A stretch of 64,000 nucleotides of DNA, taken from positions 62,001-126,000 of the forward strand of contig JAEWIZ010000023.1 of assembly GCA_023386815.1 (NCBI GenBank). The letters are read 5' to 3'. The notes beneath the pieces are model-generated. The model was not told where the DNA came from. It was given only the letters and a program-made list of their open reading frames with translations, and searched no databases. The DNA comes from Bacillota bacterium. Lineage in GTDB: Bacteria > Bacillota > Clostridia > Lachnospirales > Lachnospiraceae. Shown one piece after another: positions 9,075 to 18,010 of the stretch. Position numbers and translations under genes: made by a program. Numbering within the stretch: the stretch's first letter is position 1; each line of letters begins with the position of its first letter.

Positions 9075-10091
9075 ATGGAGCGTTTCAAAGATATGAATAA
9101 ATTAAATCTCACAAAACGAATCGTCGGGAGTCTTATGCTTCCTGTTGCCATGTATCTGATCATGATGATTGCATGCTATTCGAATGGAAAAATGTTCTAT
9201 GGAACCTGGGCCATGTGGAAAACACTTCTTGTAGATATCGCTATCTCCGTCACTTGTGCACTTGGAATTGGTCTTCAATTCAAATCAGGAAGATTTGACT
9301 TCTCCGGTGGCGCAATCATGCTGGTAGCTGCAATTATAGCTGGAAATATGGCAAAGAACCATGGTAATAATCAGGTGATCTTTCTTGTTTTAAGTGTTGT
9401 TGTATGTGTCGTATTAAGCCTTGTTGTAGCATTAGTCTATGTCTATGGCAGATTACCCATTGTAATAGCAACCATCGGTATGGCTTTACTTTATGAATCC
9501 ATCACATGTTTAATTTTTAATGGTACCGGAATTAATTTAGTTGCAAATATGGATTTAAAGAAGTTTTCCACCTTCCCCTATGCAATGTTTCCATTTGCTG
9601 CAGCTATTCTTACCTATGCATTTTACAGTTATCTCACCGTAAGTGGCAAACAAGCCTCACTCCTTGCCCACAATCAACAGGCTTGTGTCCATATTGGTAT
9701 TAACGAGAAAAAGAACGTCATTACTTCTTACCTTTTCAGCGGCCTGATCTTTGGTTTTGCAACGATCATATACGCTTCCATCGGTTTGCATAGACCATCC
9801 TTCTCTTCTCTGGCAACTGTAGGTGAGTTATTTGGAAATATTCTTCCGGTCTTTATTGGTTTGATGGTGGGTGCATTCTGTGGAGATACTGTTGGAACAA
9901 TAATAGGTTCTATTACATTGTGTCTCATGTCTTATGGCCTTAATACAGTCTTCAACGCAGAGATGGGATCGGCAATTTCTACCATCTGTACCGGAGTGTT
10001 CATCCTTGTGATTAATATTATATCAGCGCAAGGTTCCAACTGGATCCGTAATATCAAAAAATTATTTACAAAGAAGAAAGTTGCAGTTTAA
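9075..10091 (+). CDS. Sugar ABC transporter permease (second subunit)
   Basis: 338-aa membrane protein of the same RbsC-like superfamily as its upstream neighbour, with about nine to ten spans; the family glycine-rich signatures appear as QFKSGRFDFSGGAIMLVAA and NQQACVHIGINEKKNVITSY. The start is uncertain: ATG 9075 gives MERFKDMNKL, while ATG 9093 has GGAG 12 bases upstream. It is the last transport gene of the operon and is followed 48 bases later by the GH3 gene. Confidence 0.87.
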   Translation: MERFKDMNKLNLTKRIVGSLMLPVAMYLIMMIACYSNGKMFYGTWAMWKTLLVDIAISVTCALGIGLQFKSGRFDFSGGAIMLVAAIIAGNMAKNHGNNQVIFLVLSVVVCVVLSLVVALVYVYGRLPIVIATIGMALLYESITCLIFNGTGINLVANMDLKKFSTFPYAMFPFAAAILTYAFYSYLTVSGKQASLLAHNQQACVHIGINEKKNVITSYLFSGLIFGFATIIYASIGLHRPSFSSLATVGELFGNILPVFIGLMVGAFCGDTVGTIIGSITLCLMSYGLNTVFNAEMGSAISTICTGVFILVINIISAQGSNWIRNIKKLFTKKKVAV

Positions 10092-10139
10092 GAGAGAAAT
10101 ATATCAGACCGTCAATACTTGAAAGGCATGGAAATTAAT

Positions 10140-11834
10140 ATGATTGATTTAAAACAAAAACCATTTTACTTAAATAATGAACAGATCACCTGGGTTGAGG
10201 AAACGTTAGCCGGGCTTACGTCCGATGAAAAGATAGAACAGCTCTTCTGCCCCTTACTTTTTACAAATAATACTGATGTTTTGAGGGGGATCATATCACA
10301 TCACAACTTTGGTGCTGTCATGTTTCGTAGCGGAAATGCAAAGGAGACACAGGCAGCGATTAATGCATTACAGGAGACAGCAAAAATCCCTCTCTTAATC
10401 TCTGCCAACCTGGAGGACGGCGGAAATGGCATCGCTAATGAAGGTACTTACATGGGTAGACAGATGCTAATAGCCGCTACCCATGACACAAAAAAAGCAT
10501 ATCAGCTAGGAAAAATCTGCGGTAAAGAAGGAAATGCTGTAGGCGTAAACTGGTCCTACTCACCTGTGGTAGACTTAGATATCAACTTTAGAAGCCCCAT
10601 CACGAATGTTAGAACCTTCGGGAGTGATCCTGAGCTTGTTCTGGCAATGGGCAGAAGCTATATCAACGGCTTAACAGAGGAAGGTGTGCTACCAACGATT
10701 AAGCATTTTCCTGGGGACGGCGTTGATGAACGTGATCAGCATCTGTTAACCAGTGTCAATACCCTTTCTATAGAAGCCTGGGAGAAAAGCTATGGTAAAA
10801 TCTATCGCTCCCTCATTGAAGACGGAGTAAAGACCGTGATGATCGGACATATTGCAATGCCCGCTATGGAAGAATTTTTTGATAAAAAGCCTTGCCAGAA
10901 GGTAATACCTGCCTCGATTTCAAAGAATATTATTACCGGATATTTAAGAGGTGTTCTTGGCTTCCAAGGTCTAATATCAACCGACGCATCGCCAATGGTA
11001 GGTTTCACCTCTGTAACAGAAAGAAGATTGGCAGTCCCGGCTGCTATCGAAAATGGATGCGATATCTTCCTCTTTACCAAGGATCTGGAAGAGGATCTTC
11101 AGTACATGAAGGATGGTGTTAAGGAAGGTTTGTTAAGCGAGCAGCGTTTGAATGAAGCAGTGACTCGTATTCTAGCTACCAAGGCCGCTGCCGGACTTAT
11201 AGAGTTAAAAAAGAATAGCCAGCTTCTGAAAAGCGAGGAGGCACTGAACATATTACAATGTGAAGAGCACCATCGCTGGGCTGAGGAATGTGCTGATCAG
11301 GCAGTTACGCTGGTCAAGGATACTCAGAACCTACTACCTCTTAGTTCCAAGAAATACAAGAAGGTATTATTGGAGATACTGGGAGACTTTCCATCCAATC
11401 ATCGTGTATATGAACAATTTGAGACACTTTTAAAGTCGGAAGGCTTTGATGTAACGAAGTATATACCAGAAACCATGGAAACCATCTTCCTTGATGCAAA
11501 AGTGAAGGATTTTAAAGAGAAATATGACCTGGTTATCTACATAGGCAATATTGAAAATGCTAGCAACGAAACAGTATCTCGAATTCACTGGCATACTCTT
11601 TTCGGAGCTGGTAATAATCTTCCCTGGTTTGCCAAAGAAGTTCCAACCTTATTTGTCAGCGTTGGCAATCCATATCATTTGTTTGATGTACCGATGATCA
11701 AGACCTATATTAATGGTTACTGCCATTCCCCTCAGGTAATTCATGCTGTTGTCGAGAAGCTGATGGGAAGAAGTGAATTTAAAGGCGTTAGCCCAATTGA
11801 TCCATTTTGTGGGGTCTGGGATACTGCATTATAA
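10140..11834 (+). CDS. Glycoside hydrolase family 3 protein (cytoplasmic)
   Basis: 564-aa retaining exo-glycosidase. The GH3 N-terminal TIM barrel contains KHFPGDG (K188-H189), the DQH loop (D199, H201) typical of NagZ-like enzymes, and the nucleophile D282 in ISTDAS; a GH3 C-terminal domain covers roughly residues 390-560. There is no signal peptide. The start at 10140 (MIDLKQKPFYL) matches where family proteins usually begin; earlier in-frame starts at 10119 (TTG) and 10128 exist. As the last gene of the sugar ABC operon it should hydrolyse the imported saccharide. Beta-N-acetylhexosaminidase or beta-glucosidase/xylosidase activity cannot be separated by sequence alone. Confidence 0.85.
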   Translation: MIDLKQKPFYLNNEQITWVEETLAGLTSDEKIEQLFCPLLFTNNTDVLRGIISHHNFGAVMFRSGNAKETQAAINALQETAKIPLLISANLEDGGNGIANEGTYMGRQMLIAATHDTKKAYQLGKICGKEGNAVGVNWSYSPVVDLDINFRSPITNVRTFGSDPELVLAMGRSYINGLTEEGVLPTIKHFPGDGVDERDQHLLTSVNTLSIEAWEKSYGKIYRSLIEDGVKTVMIGHIAMPAMEEFFDKKPCQKVIPASISKNIITGYLRGVLGFQGLISTDASPMVGFTSVTERRLAVPAAIENGCDIFLFTKDLEEDLQYMKDGVKEGLLSEQRLNEAVTRILATKAAAGLIELKKNSQLLKSEEALNILQCEEHHRWAEECADQAVTLVKDTQNLLPLSSKKYKKVLLEILGDFPSNHRVYEQFETLLKSEGFDVTKYIPETMETIFLDAKVKDFKEKYDLVIYIGNIENASNETVSRIHWHTLFGAGNNLPWFAKEVPTLFVSVGNPYHLFDVPMIKTYINGYCHSPQVIHAVVEKLMGRSEFKGVSPIDPFCGVWDTAL

Positions 11835-11880
11835 GCAAAGCAAACAATCATTAGCTAACATCTTTATTTAGTCTTATTAT

Positions 11881-11932
11881 GATAGCCAGGACAATATGTC
11901 CCGTTAGAAATGGACATATGTTCTGGCTATCA
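11881..11932. terminator. Bidirectional terminator hairpin
   Basis: A long inverted repeat, GATAGCCAG to CTGGCTATC, with an extended ATATGTCC/GGACATAT stem, lies between the convergent GH3 gene and the minus-strand secreted-protein gene. There is no long T-run, but its position between converging genes supports termination. Confidence 0.6.
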
Positions 11933-11970
11933 ATCTAATCTAAGGTTTCATAATATCTAAGGTTTCATAC

Positions 11971-13134
11971 CTAGTAAGTCACTGTAAAACTACTTACTGC
12001 GGAAGCCAGTACCAAATCTACACCACTTGCAGCATCCTTGCCCATTTTACGAAGATATATGGTGGCTCCAGACGGTGCCGTGCTGCTTGATAAGGTAATC
12101 AGCTTTGATGAAGACACAGATTTCCAACTTGCTGTCGCTTCATTATAGGTCGATCCATCTCTCACAATTACATACTGATACACATTGGAGGCAGACGCTT
12201 TGTTAAATTGTAACATCAGCTTTGAGTTTAAATAATAATACGTACAATCTGAGGTATCTCCTCCGATGCTTGGCGGAGCTGACTGTCCCGGAATGGTTAT
12301 GGTAGCTGTTTTGGAATAGGTCACTGAAGTTGTTGCAGCTTTACGAATCTTTAACGCAACATTGTTACCGCCCTTTTCAAACAACGCCTTTGGAGCAATC
12401 TCATCAATTGACATGGTGCCATCACATTCTAACCATAATCCTGAGGAGGAATCGTAATATTCCATTGAAGAGGTCGTGTTTAGTGTCAATTTTGAAGAAT
12501 TTACTTTAATTGTTGGAGCCGCTGCTCTGGCAGCAATTGTGATTGTAATTGCTTTACTTGGTCTTCTGCCAACATTACTGTTGTTAATTCCTTTTTCCTG
12601 TGGTAATTGAATGACTATGGAAGCACCCTTTACCCGGAATTTATCAATATTGCTTAGAAAGGACTTGTAGGAATTAGAGGATTCATCCATACTTACCTCT
12701 TTCCACACATAATCCGATGCTTTTCTCCATTGAAAGCTATCCGCTTCCTCTGCATTATCAAAGGTAAACTCTTCCTCAACTGCGTTGAAGGATACTTTAA
12801 AGGAGGTGTTCTGTGCCGGTAAAGTCACAGACTTTATGGTAGTTACTACATCTCCTTTAAAATATAAGGTCTGATCCGATGTTGCAGAAAGCCAGGAGAT
12901 ATCCATGATACTGGAGGAGGTTGTACTGTCATACATCCCCTCCAATTCCGTCCAGGTTTTCTTATCTGTAGAATAAGATACAATTGCATTGTTGTTATAA
13001 TAAACCTTCAGTGTCAGGTCGTCATAATCAATTGCTCCAATTGAAACCGCAGATGCCGTTGCAGCAGGTGCCATTTCTGAGGGCATGAGACTTAAGAATA
13101 GCATGACACAGATTACAGTTAATAATTTCTTCAT
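11971..13134 (-). CDS. Secreted protein of unknown function, paralogue of the 799-codon neighbour
   Basis: 387-aa protein with a Sec signal peptide (MKKLLTVICVMLFLSLMPS, cleavage probably after an A-x-A near residues 25-28) and no anchor motif. The ATG at 13134 lies nine bases from GGGAAGG; ATG 13140 is too close. The mature part is rich in S, T, A and V and looks all-beta. It aligns along its length with the first half of the protein encoded immediately upstream: shared landmarks are MDISW, FKGDV, WRK, VGRRPSK/VGSRASK, APPS/GPPS and a C-terminal ATIYLRK/SHIYVRK. No known domain was recognised; a surface adhesin or matrix component is a guess. Confidence 0.75.
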   Translation of the reverse strand: MKKLLTVICVMLFLSLMPSEMAPAATASAVSIGAIDYDDLTLKVYYNNNAIVSYSTDKKTWTELEGMYDSTTSSSIMDISWLSATSDQTLYFKGDVVTTIKSVTLPAQNTSFKVSFNAVEEEFTFDNAEEADSFQWRKASDYVWKEVSMDESSNSYKSFLSNIDKFRVKGASIVIQLPQEKGINNSNVGRRPSKAITITIAARAAAPTIKVNSSKLTLNTTSSMEYYDSSSGLWLECDGTMSIDEIAPKALFEKGGNNVALKIRKAATTSVTYSKTATITIPGQSAPPSIGGDTSDCTYYYLNSKLMLQFNKASASNVYQYVIVRDGSTYNEATASWKSVSSSKLITLSSSTAPSGATIYLRKMGKDAASGVDLVLASAVSSFTVTY

Positions 13135-13166
13135 TTCCATTCACCTTCCCTTTCTCTGCCACAGTT

Positions 13167-15551
13167 CTAAGATTTATTCAATATCGTCAGCTTGCAGCCG
13201 GTCTTAATTTCATAACCATTGCTAAGCGTAATCACAATATTCTTAGTATCTGAAGAGGTTGTAGATAATTTATTTACTTTTGCATTGGAAAGATAAATAG
13301 TTGCTTTTCCACCTGATATTTCAGCTGAGCCAAAGACGGAGGTTCCGCCCCAGGTAACATCGGCAACGCTGACGCCATAGGACTTGTCAAACAGAGTTAA
13401 ACCAAGGGTAAAGCTTACTACTTCCTGGGTAACTGTGGTTGTAGTACCATCCGAATTGGTAACCGTTGAAGTGGTGGTCTCTTTTAAGCTTCCTTCTGTA
13501 ATTGACCATGCAATCGGTGCCTCATCTAAGGTTGCTGTATTAACCAGTGTGATAAATATATTCTCCTTGAGTTTTTCACCATTGTTTAGGGTAATGATAA
13601 GTGGTTCCTTTGTACTTGTAGAATCAATCAGAGGTGATGCTTCAAAATTCGCTACATTAACGGTGACGGTCGCTGTTGAAACAGTTTCGTCATCATCATT
13701 GACATAGCTTCCATAAACCACTGTATAGTCTGTATCCTTTGTCAGTGTATATCCATCATATTTCATGGTGCTAATCGCAACATTTTCAGAGGTAAATACA
13801 TTCACTGCAGACTTATCAGCAATCTTACTTGTACCAAAGTCAAGCTGGAATTTGAACGTCTTCTTATCCTCACTATCGTTTGACAGATAAATGCGTTTGA
13901 ATTGATCTGTGAACTCATTATTGTCATCCGGATTGTTTACCGTTGATTTTGGATAAATATATAAACGTAATCCTGAAGTATCCGTACTTGTGATTACCTC
14001 TGAATTAGCCAAGGTAAGCTCTGCATAGAGCAGCTTTTCAGTAGCAGAATCGATAGCACCGGTAGAAGTTATCTTTGTTGTAATTATATATTTATCACTG
14101 TCATTTTTACTTGCTGTATTTTTTGATACAGTACTCTTACTGGTCACTGTTCCTACTGTGATACCATAGGCATCAATAAATTTGATGGAAGAAACTGTAG
14201 TTGAGGTAGGACTATACAGCGCAAAAGACAGATAACTTGAACTGTCATCGCTTCGGCAAACACCTGCCGTTGTAATTAATGTTGTTAGGGTAGATGCAGT
14301 TAGCGCATCTGGATACACAATTCCCGTTGTTCCCGTAATATCAATTTCTTTGGAAGCAAGAGCAAAATCTACTGTATCCGTTGCAGCAATAGATTTTTTC
14401 CTTACATAAATATGAGAACCTACAGGTGCTTTAGTCTTAGTTAATGTAACTGCTGTACTGGAGGAAATCGTAGACCAGCTTGCCAAGGTATAACTTAACT
14501 CTTCATCCTTATCTACAACTGTATATTCAAAAGGAACCGTACTACTTGCCGCCTTTACTGTTAAGGACAGGCTGGTTGAACTTAGATAGCTTAAGGAGAT
14601 ACCTAACGCATCCTCACTTGGAGGTCCTTCCTGTGTTGGTACCGTAACAGTCGCTATCTTGGATACCATGGAGGAGCTGGTAGCATTTGTTCTAAATTGG
14701 AGCGTAACCTTAGACTGTGTAGTTGCTGCGCTCTTGTACATCGCCTTTGCAGCAACCTCTGAGAGAAGTAAGTTGGCTGAGCTGCTGACAGTCGTCCAAT
14801 CCGTCGTTGTACCATCCGCATTCACAGTGCGATAAGCCATACCCTTCTTCACCCCTATGGTAAAGGCAGAGCCATTGACAGTAACACTTGGAGCAGATGC
14901 TTTCTTTGTAATAGTTACTGATACTTCCTTACTGGCACGGGAACCCACACTCGTACTGCTGGTACCGTTAATAGGAGCCAGACGGAAACGCAGTGTTGCC
15001 CCATTATTAAAGAGATAACTTAGTTGTGTTGCAAAGGTGTTCGTATCAACCGTATTCCAGGCTGAGCTTCCATCCTTACGCCATTCAACGGTACGGGTAC
15101 CGGCATTTGTGAAGGTCACCGTACCCTTTACTTTATTAAAGGTCGCCTTAAAATTAGTGACTTGCTTTGGTATGGTTACAGAAACTACTTCTGTTGATAC
15201 ATCTCCTTTAAAATTTATCACATAATTTTTGGAGGTGGATATCCAGGAAATGTCCATCGTAATCTTACCATCACTTGTGATCTCTCCCGGTATTGCATCC
15301 CATGTAGTTTTCTTTGAGTCTGAAAAATAGACCTTTGTGTCACCATTTACTTTTAAGGTAATCGTACTATCCAAATAGTTGATTTCTGTAACGGTGATAC
15401 TACTTGCTGCACTAACCGGCTTCGCATAAGCGAATATAACTAGTGCAAAGAATAAGAGTATTGCTGATATGTATACTCTGCTTGTGTTTACGTTGCTGTT
15501 CTTCTTGTACATTATTCTATCCATTTTACCTTTCCTTTGTATTTTGGACAT
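13167..15551 (-). CDS. Large secreted protein of unknown function with repeated beta domains
   Basis: 794-aa exported protein. Start ATG 15551 (MSKIQRKGK) is seven bases after GGAGGT; the longer frame to 15566 includes that ribosome site. A signal peptide with hydrophobic core ISAILLFFALVIFAYA precedes a cleavage near PVSAA. Residues about 50-410 are paralogous to the whole downstream neighbour. The C-terminal half adds at least three further beta-rich modules, one resembling an X2/Ig-like module (STMKYDGYTLTKDTDYTVVY). No LPXTG motif, SLH domain or catalytic motif was seen. The 32-base gap to its paralogue implies one transcript. Confidence 0.75.
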   Translation of the reverse strand: MSKIQRKGKMDRIMYKKNSNVNTSRVYISAILLFFALVIFAYAKPVSAASSITVTEINYLDSTITLKVNGDTKVYFSDSKKTTWDAIPGEITSDGKITMDISWISTSKNYVINFKGDVSTEVVSVTIPKQVTNFKATFNKVKGTVTFTNAGTRTVEWRKDGSSAWNTVDTNTFATQLSYLFNNGATLRFRLAPINGTSSTSVGSRASKEVSVTITKKASAPSVTVNGSAFTIGVKKGMAYRTVNADGTTTDWTTVSSSANLLLSEVAAKAMYKSAATTQSKVTLQFRTNATSSSMVSKIATVTVPTQEGPPSEDALGISLSYLSSTSLSLTVKAASSTVPFEYTVVDKDEELSYTLASWSTISSSTAVTLTKTKAPVGSHIYVRKKSIAATDTVDFALASKEIDITGTTGIVYPDALTASTLTTLITTAGVCRSDDSSSYLSFALYSPTSTTVSSIKFIDAYGITVGTVTSKSTVSKNTASKNDSDKYIITTKITSTGAIDSATEKLLYAELTLANSEVITSTDTSGLRLYIYPKSTVNNPDDNNEFTDQFKRIYLSNDSEDKKTFKFQLDFGTSKIADKSAVNVFTSENVAISTMKYDGYTLTKDTDYTVVYGSYVNDDDETVSTATVTVNVANFEASPLIDSTSTKEPLIITLNNGEKLKENIFITLVNTATLDEAPIAWSITEGSLKETTTSTVTNSDGTTTTVTQEVVSFTLGLTLFDKSYGVSVADVTWGGTSVFGSAEISGGKATIYLSNAKVNKLSTTSSDTKNIVITLSNGYEIKTGCKLTILNKS

Positions 15552-15694
15552 GTAATATACCTCCATGTAATTTCACATATCAGTTTGATCGCCTGGTATC
15601 CTATATTAAATCCGAAAATGATGAATTCCTATCAAATTCGACGTTACTGCTTTATCATTAGCATTCCTTGGGTAGCTCTTTTCATCCAGAACAG

Positions 15695-15865
15695 TCACCA
15701 TTCCTTTGCAAAATATTGCTCGGATGATCTTAAAGTCTCGGCAGCTTTGATGGAGCTTGTAACAGCTTTACTGTCGATTGACTTGGTTTTTGCAGTACGA
15801 TAGGTAACCAGATTATCGTTTCGACTTATTTTACCACAATTTCCTACAGAAATGAAGCTTACATA
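15695..15865 (-). pseudogene. Possible decayed small gene upstream of the secreted proteins
   Basis: A 57-codon open stretch on the minus strand (SIDSKAVTSSIKAAETLRSS, then EQYFAKEW) has coding-like composition but no usable start, and ends at TGA. Continuing one frame over gives VLDEKSYPRNANDKAVTSN. About 20-40 bases farther upstream a near-perfect ribosome site (AGGAGGTG) precedes ATG CGA CAA TAA. A frameshifted, stop-interrupted small gene would explain all three, but this is weak evidence. The rest of 15552-16024 shows nothing else clear. Confidence 0.25.
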
Positions 15866-16024
15866 TCATAAAATTGAAAAAACCGGTATTATTGTCGCAT
15901 TTTACACCTCCTGTCTATATTTGGTGTAAGAAATAAATGGTACCTTTATTATTTCGGTACAAGAAAGGTTTTTTCTTAGGTCCTATTGGTCCTATTTCTT
16001 TTATTGGTTCCCAGACACATACGA

Positions 16025-16063
16025 ATAGCCCCATGCAACTAAGGATTAGTTACATGGGGCTAT
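16025..16063. terminator. Strong hairpin downstream of the rhomboid gene
   Basis: AATAGCCCCATG and CATGGGGCTATT, with an inner AACTAA/TTAGTT stem and a GGA loop, form an 18-bp stem with one mismatch. It lies 35 bases after the rhomboid stop and probably ends that transcript. Confidence 0.6.
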
Positions 16064-16097
16064 TTCTCTATTGGGAGAAGGAGGATAGTAAAGGTAA

Positions 16098-16685
16098 TCA
16101 ACCTCTTTTTCTTCTCCTGTTCATCAACACTCCAAATGCAGCTCCGCACACACCCCCAACCACGTGAGTAATATGTGCGATGCCATCACTATTATCGAGA
16201 CTTTGCATAACTTCACTTCCTAAATAAATAACTATAACTAGGATTAACGTAATCGGAATTTTTCCATTCTCCATCCCGGCTGCTGAGGATAGAACTATCA
16301 TCATAAATACGATTCCGCTTGCTCCCAGAAGAGCTGTGCCTGGAAATAAAACCAAATGGGCAACACCGGATACCACAGCGGTAATTGCCATCATTGACAG
16401 CAATGCCCTTGATCCGTATTTTTCTTCGAGCATCGGCCCCAGTACTAAGAATAGCACCATATTGGAGGAAAAATGAGTCCAGCTTGCGTGACCCAGTACA
16501 TGCCCGAACAAACGAAGGTAGGTTAGAAAATCTGTCAGCGAGGAGCGATAGACACAAAAGAATAGACTAGTTGACGCATCATTTGTTAGTTTGCCTAATA
16601 ATAGTACGATCAAGGATATTAGTGCAAAGGTTAGAACCACTGGGGAATTATATTGCATTTGAATCATTGGCCTTTTCAATTTCAT
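16098..16685 (-). CDS. Rhomboid-family intramembrane serine protease
   Basis: 195-aa polytopic membrane protein. The catalytic serine is S123 in GASG and the histidine is H171 in IAHITHVVGG, on the last membrane helix; the oxyanion-region motif HASWTHFSSN (H71, N75) is also present. About six hydrophobic helices are visible with a basic C-terminus (RRRKRG), fitting the minimal bacterial core. It would cleave transmembrane segments of other membrane proteins. Substrates are not evident from neighbours. Confidence 0.9.
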   Translation of the reverse strand: MKLKRPMIQMQYNSPVVLTFALISLIVLLLGKLTNDASTSLFFCVYRSSLTDFLTYLRLFGHVLGHASWTHFSSNMVLFLVLGPMLEEKYGSRALLSMMAITAVVSGVAHLVLFPGTALLGASGIVFMMIVLSSAAGMENGKIPITLILVIVIYLGSEVMQSLDNSDGIAHITHVVGGVCGAAFGVLMNRRRKRG

Positions 16686-16814
16686 AAAGATACCTCATTA
16701 AAGAATTTTCTTTCTAATTTATATGCTATTGCTCAGAAACAGGTCTGGTTACTGCTTTATGCACAAATGACAGAAAGTAATCAACTTTCTGTCATGAATC
16801 AACTTATTCAGGTA

Positions 16815-17348
16815 TTATAGCTTTAGGTTATGCCGAAACTTTCCCCATACAAAACGTTGGAAATAGTCATAGGCTTTGTCAAATACAAAGAGTGCTGCCT
16901 GACCTGCCAATATGAACCCTAGATATAAGCCTGTATGAATCTCACCCTGATAAAATAGCTTTGGTAAGAAGATCAATATCGGAATATACATAAGGTTAAA
17001 GGTTATGTATTTGATAACCCAGAAGAGCATTTTCCGTTGATTGATATTCTGTACTCGTATTAATAAATCATATGCATACTCAATAATTAGAATATAAAAT
17101 GCAAATGCTCCATAAGTAATACAATAAAGCTTATTAGGAGCAAGCATCAGTCCAATTAAAATACTGGCCAGCAAAAAACCAAGACCAATTTGTTTGCTGC
17201 TCTCTCGAATTGCAACTCCGACACAGAAGGAGGCCGCAGCAAGAAGAAACATCGTATTAAACTCTATGATACCGCTAAGTATGATTAACAAGTCATCAAC
17301 TGCCAGTAAAAGTCCTAAAAATGCCAGCTTCTTCGAATTTAACAGCAT
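16815..17348 (-). CDS. Hypothetical membrane protein
   Basis: 177-aa very hydrophobic protein with about five or six membrane segments and a short basic C-terminus (FVWGKFRHNLKL). The start ATG 17348 (MLLNSKKLAFL) has GGAGGGG ten bases upstream; the longer frame to 17372 runs through that site. It overlaps the end of the J-domain gene by ten bases, so translation is probably coupled. I do not recognise the family. Its constant association with a J-domain and a DUF5685 gene here suggests a shared process at the membrane. Confidence 0.65.
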   Translation of the reverse strand: MLLNSKKLAFLGLLLAVDDLLIILSGIIEFNTMFLLAAASFCVGVAIRESSKQIGLGFLLASILIGLMLAPNKLYCITYGAFAFYILIIEYAYDLLIRVQNINQRKMLFWVIKYITFNLMYIPILIFLPKLFYQGEIHTGLYLGFILAGQAALFVFDKAYDYFQRFVWGKFRHNLKL

Positions 17349-18010
17349 GAAATGAGATCCCCTCCCATACATTCACATAAACTATCCGCACACCATAGGT
17401 CACAGCATAAGTTTCCGCTACCATATCTGCCTAGGCCACCACCGCCGCCATAACCGGTAGGATTATATCGATTATTCTGATATCTTTGCCCATGCCATTC
17501 TATTTGATTTAGAAAAGCACGGTATTCCTGATTGCCGGGCTCCATATTAACTGCCTGTCTTGCATGATCTACAGCCACAAGATTATTGCCAATACCTGCA
17601 TTAGCCGCCGCGCTATAATAATACCATCTTGCAGATTTAAAAGGAACTCTAGAAAGTATATCCAAAGCCTCACGGTATCTTCCGCTATTGATGTAGCTAG
17701 CCGCGGTATTTAATTCAGGAGCATCATAACTGGAACTTCCAGCATTATTACTAGTGTAACTGGAACTTCCAGCATTATTACTAGTGTAACTGGAACTTCC
17801 GACTCCACCATAACCATTTTCCCTTTCCCTCATAATCTGATCATAGGCTTCCTGAACCTCTTTGAATTTTTCTTCTGCAAGACTAGCCAATGGATTATTA
17901 ATGTAGGAATCCGGGTGATATTTTCTGCTTAGTTCCCGATATGCTTTTTTAATTTCATCATTGGAGGCATTTTGGTTTACCCCAAGTACCTGATAAGGAT
18001 TTGCAATCAT
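17339..18010 (-). CDS. J-domain protein with tandem repeat, TPR-like region and Cys-rich tail
   Basis: 223-aa co-chaperone-like protein. The J domain is N-terminal (residues 1-65) with the HPD motif in RKYHPDSY, so it can stimulate a DnaK/Hsp70. It is followed by a 10-residue repeat (GSSSYTSNNA, two copies plus a partial), then helices resembling TPR units (YINSGRYREALDILSRVP, then AVDHARQAVNMEPGN), a Gly/Tyr stretch and a cysteine-rich end (CCDLWCADSLCECMGG with a final CC). No DnaJ zinc finger is present. The Cys tail might bind metal or be acylated; this is inference. The gene overlaps both neighbours. Confidence 0.82.
   Translation of the reverse strand: MIANPYQVLGVNQNASNDEIKKAYRELSRKYHPDSYINNPLASLAEEKFKEVQEAYDQIMRERENGYGGVGSSSYTSNNAGSSSYTSNNAGSSSYDAPELNTAASYINSGRYREALDILSRVPFKSARWYYYSAAANAGIGNNLVAVDHARQAVNMEPGNQEYRAFLNQIEWHGQRYQNNRYNPTGYGGGGGLGRYGSGNLCCDLWCADSLCECMGGDLISCC
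17731..17800. repeat. 30-bp tandem repeat, 2.3 copies, inside the J-domain gene
   Basis: Two identical 30-base units (17731-17760 and 17761-17790) and a 10-base partial copy encode the GSSSYTSNNA repeats. The copies are identical at DNA level, so the repeat is recent and its number may vary between strains. Confidence 0.9.

Noticed and set aside
15537..15803. Plus-strand 88-codon open frame upstream of the secreted proteins
   Set aside because: No ribosome site, biased composition and no recognisable protein; it is opposite to the transcription leader of the minus-strand genes.
15567..15936. Cyclic di-GMP riboswitch before the secreted-protein genes
   Set aside because: Some GCAAAAACC-like wording was seen, but the conserved aptamer core and closing stem could not be built.
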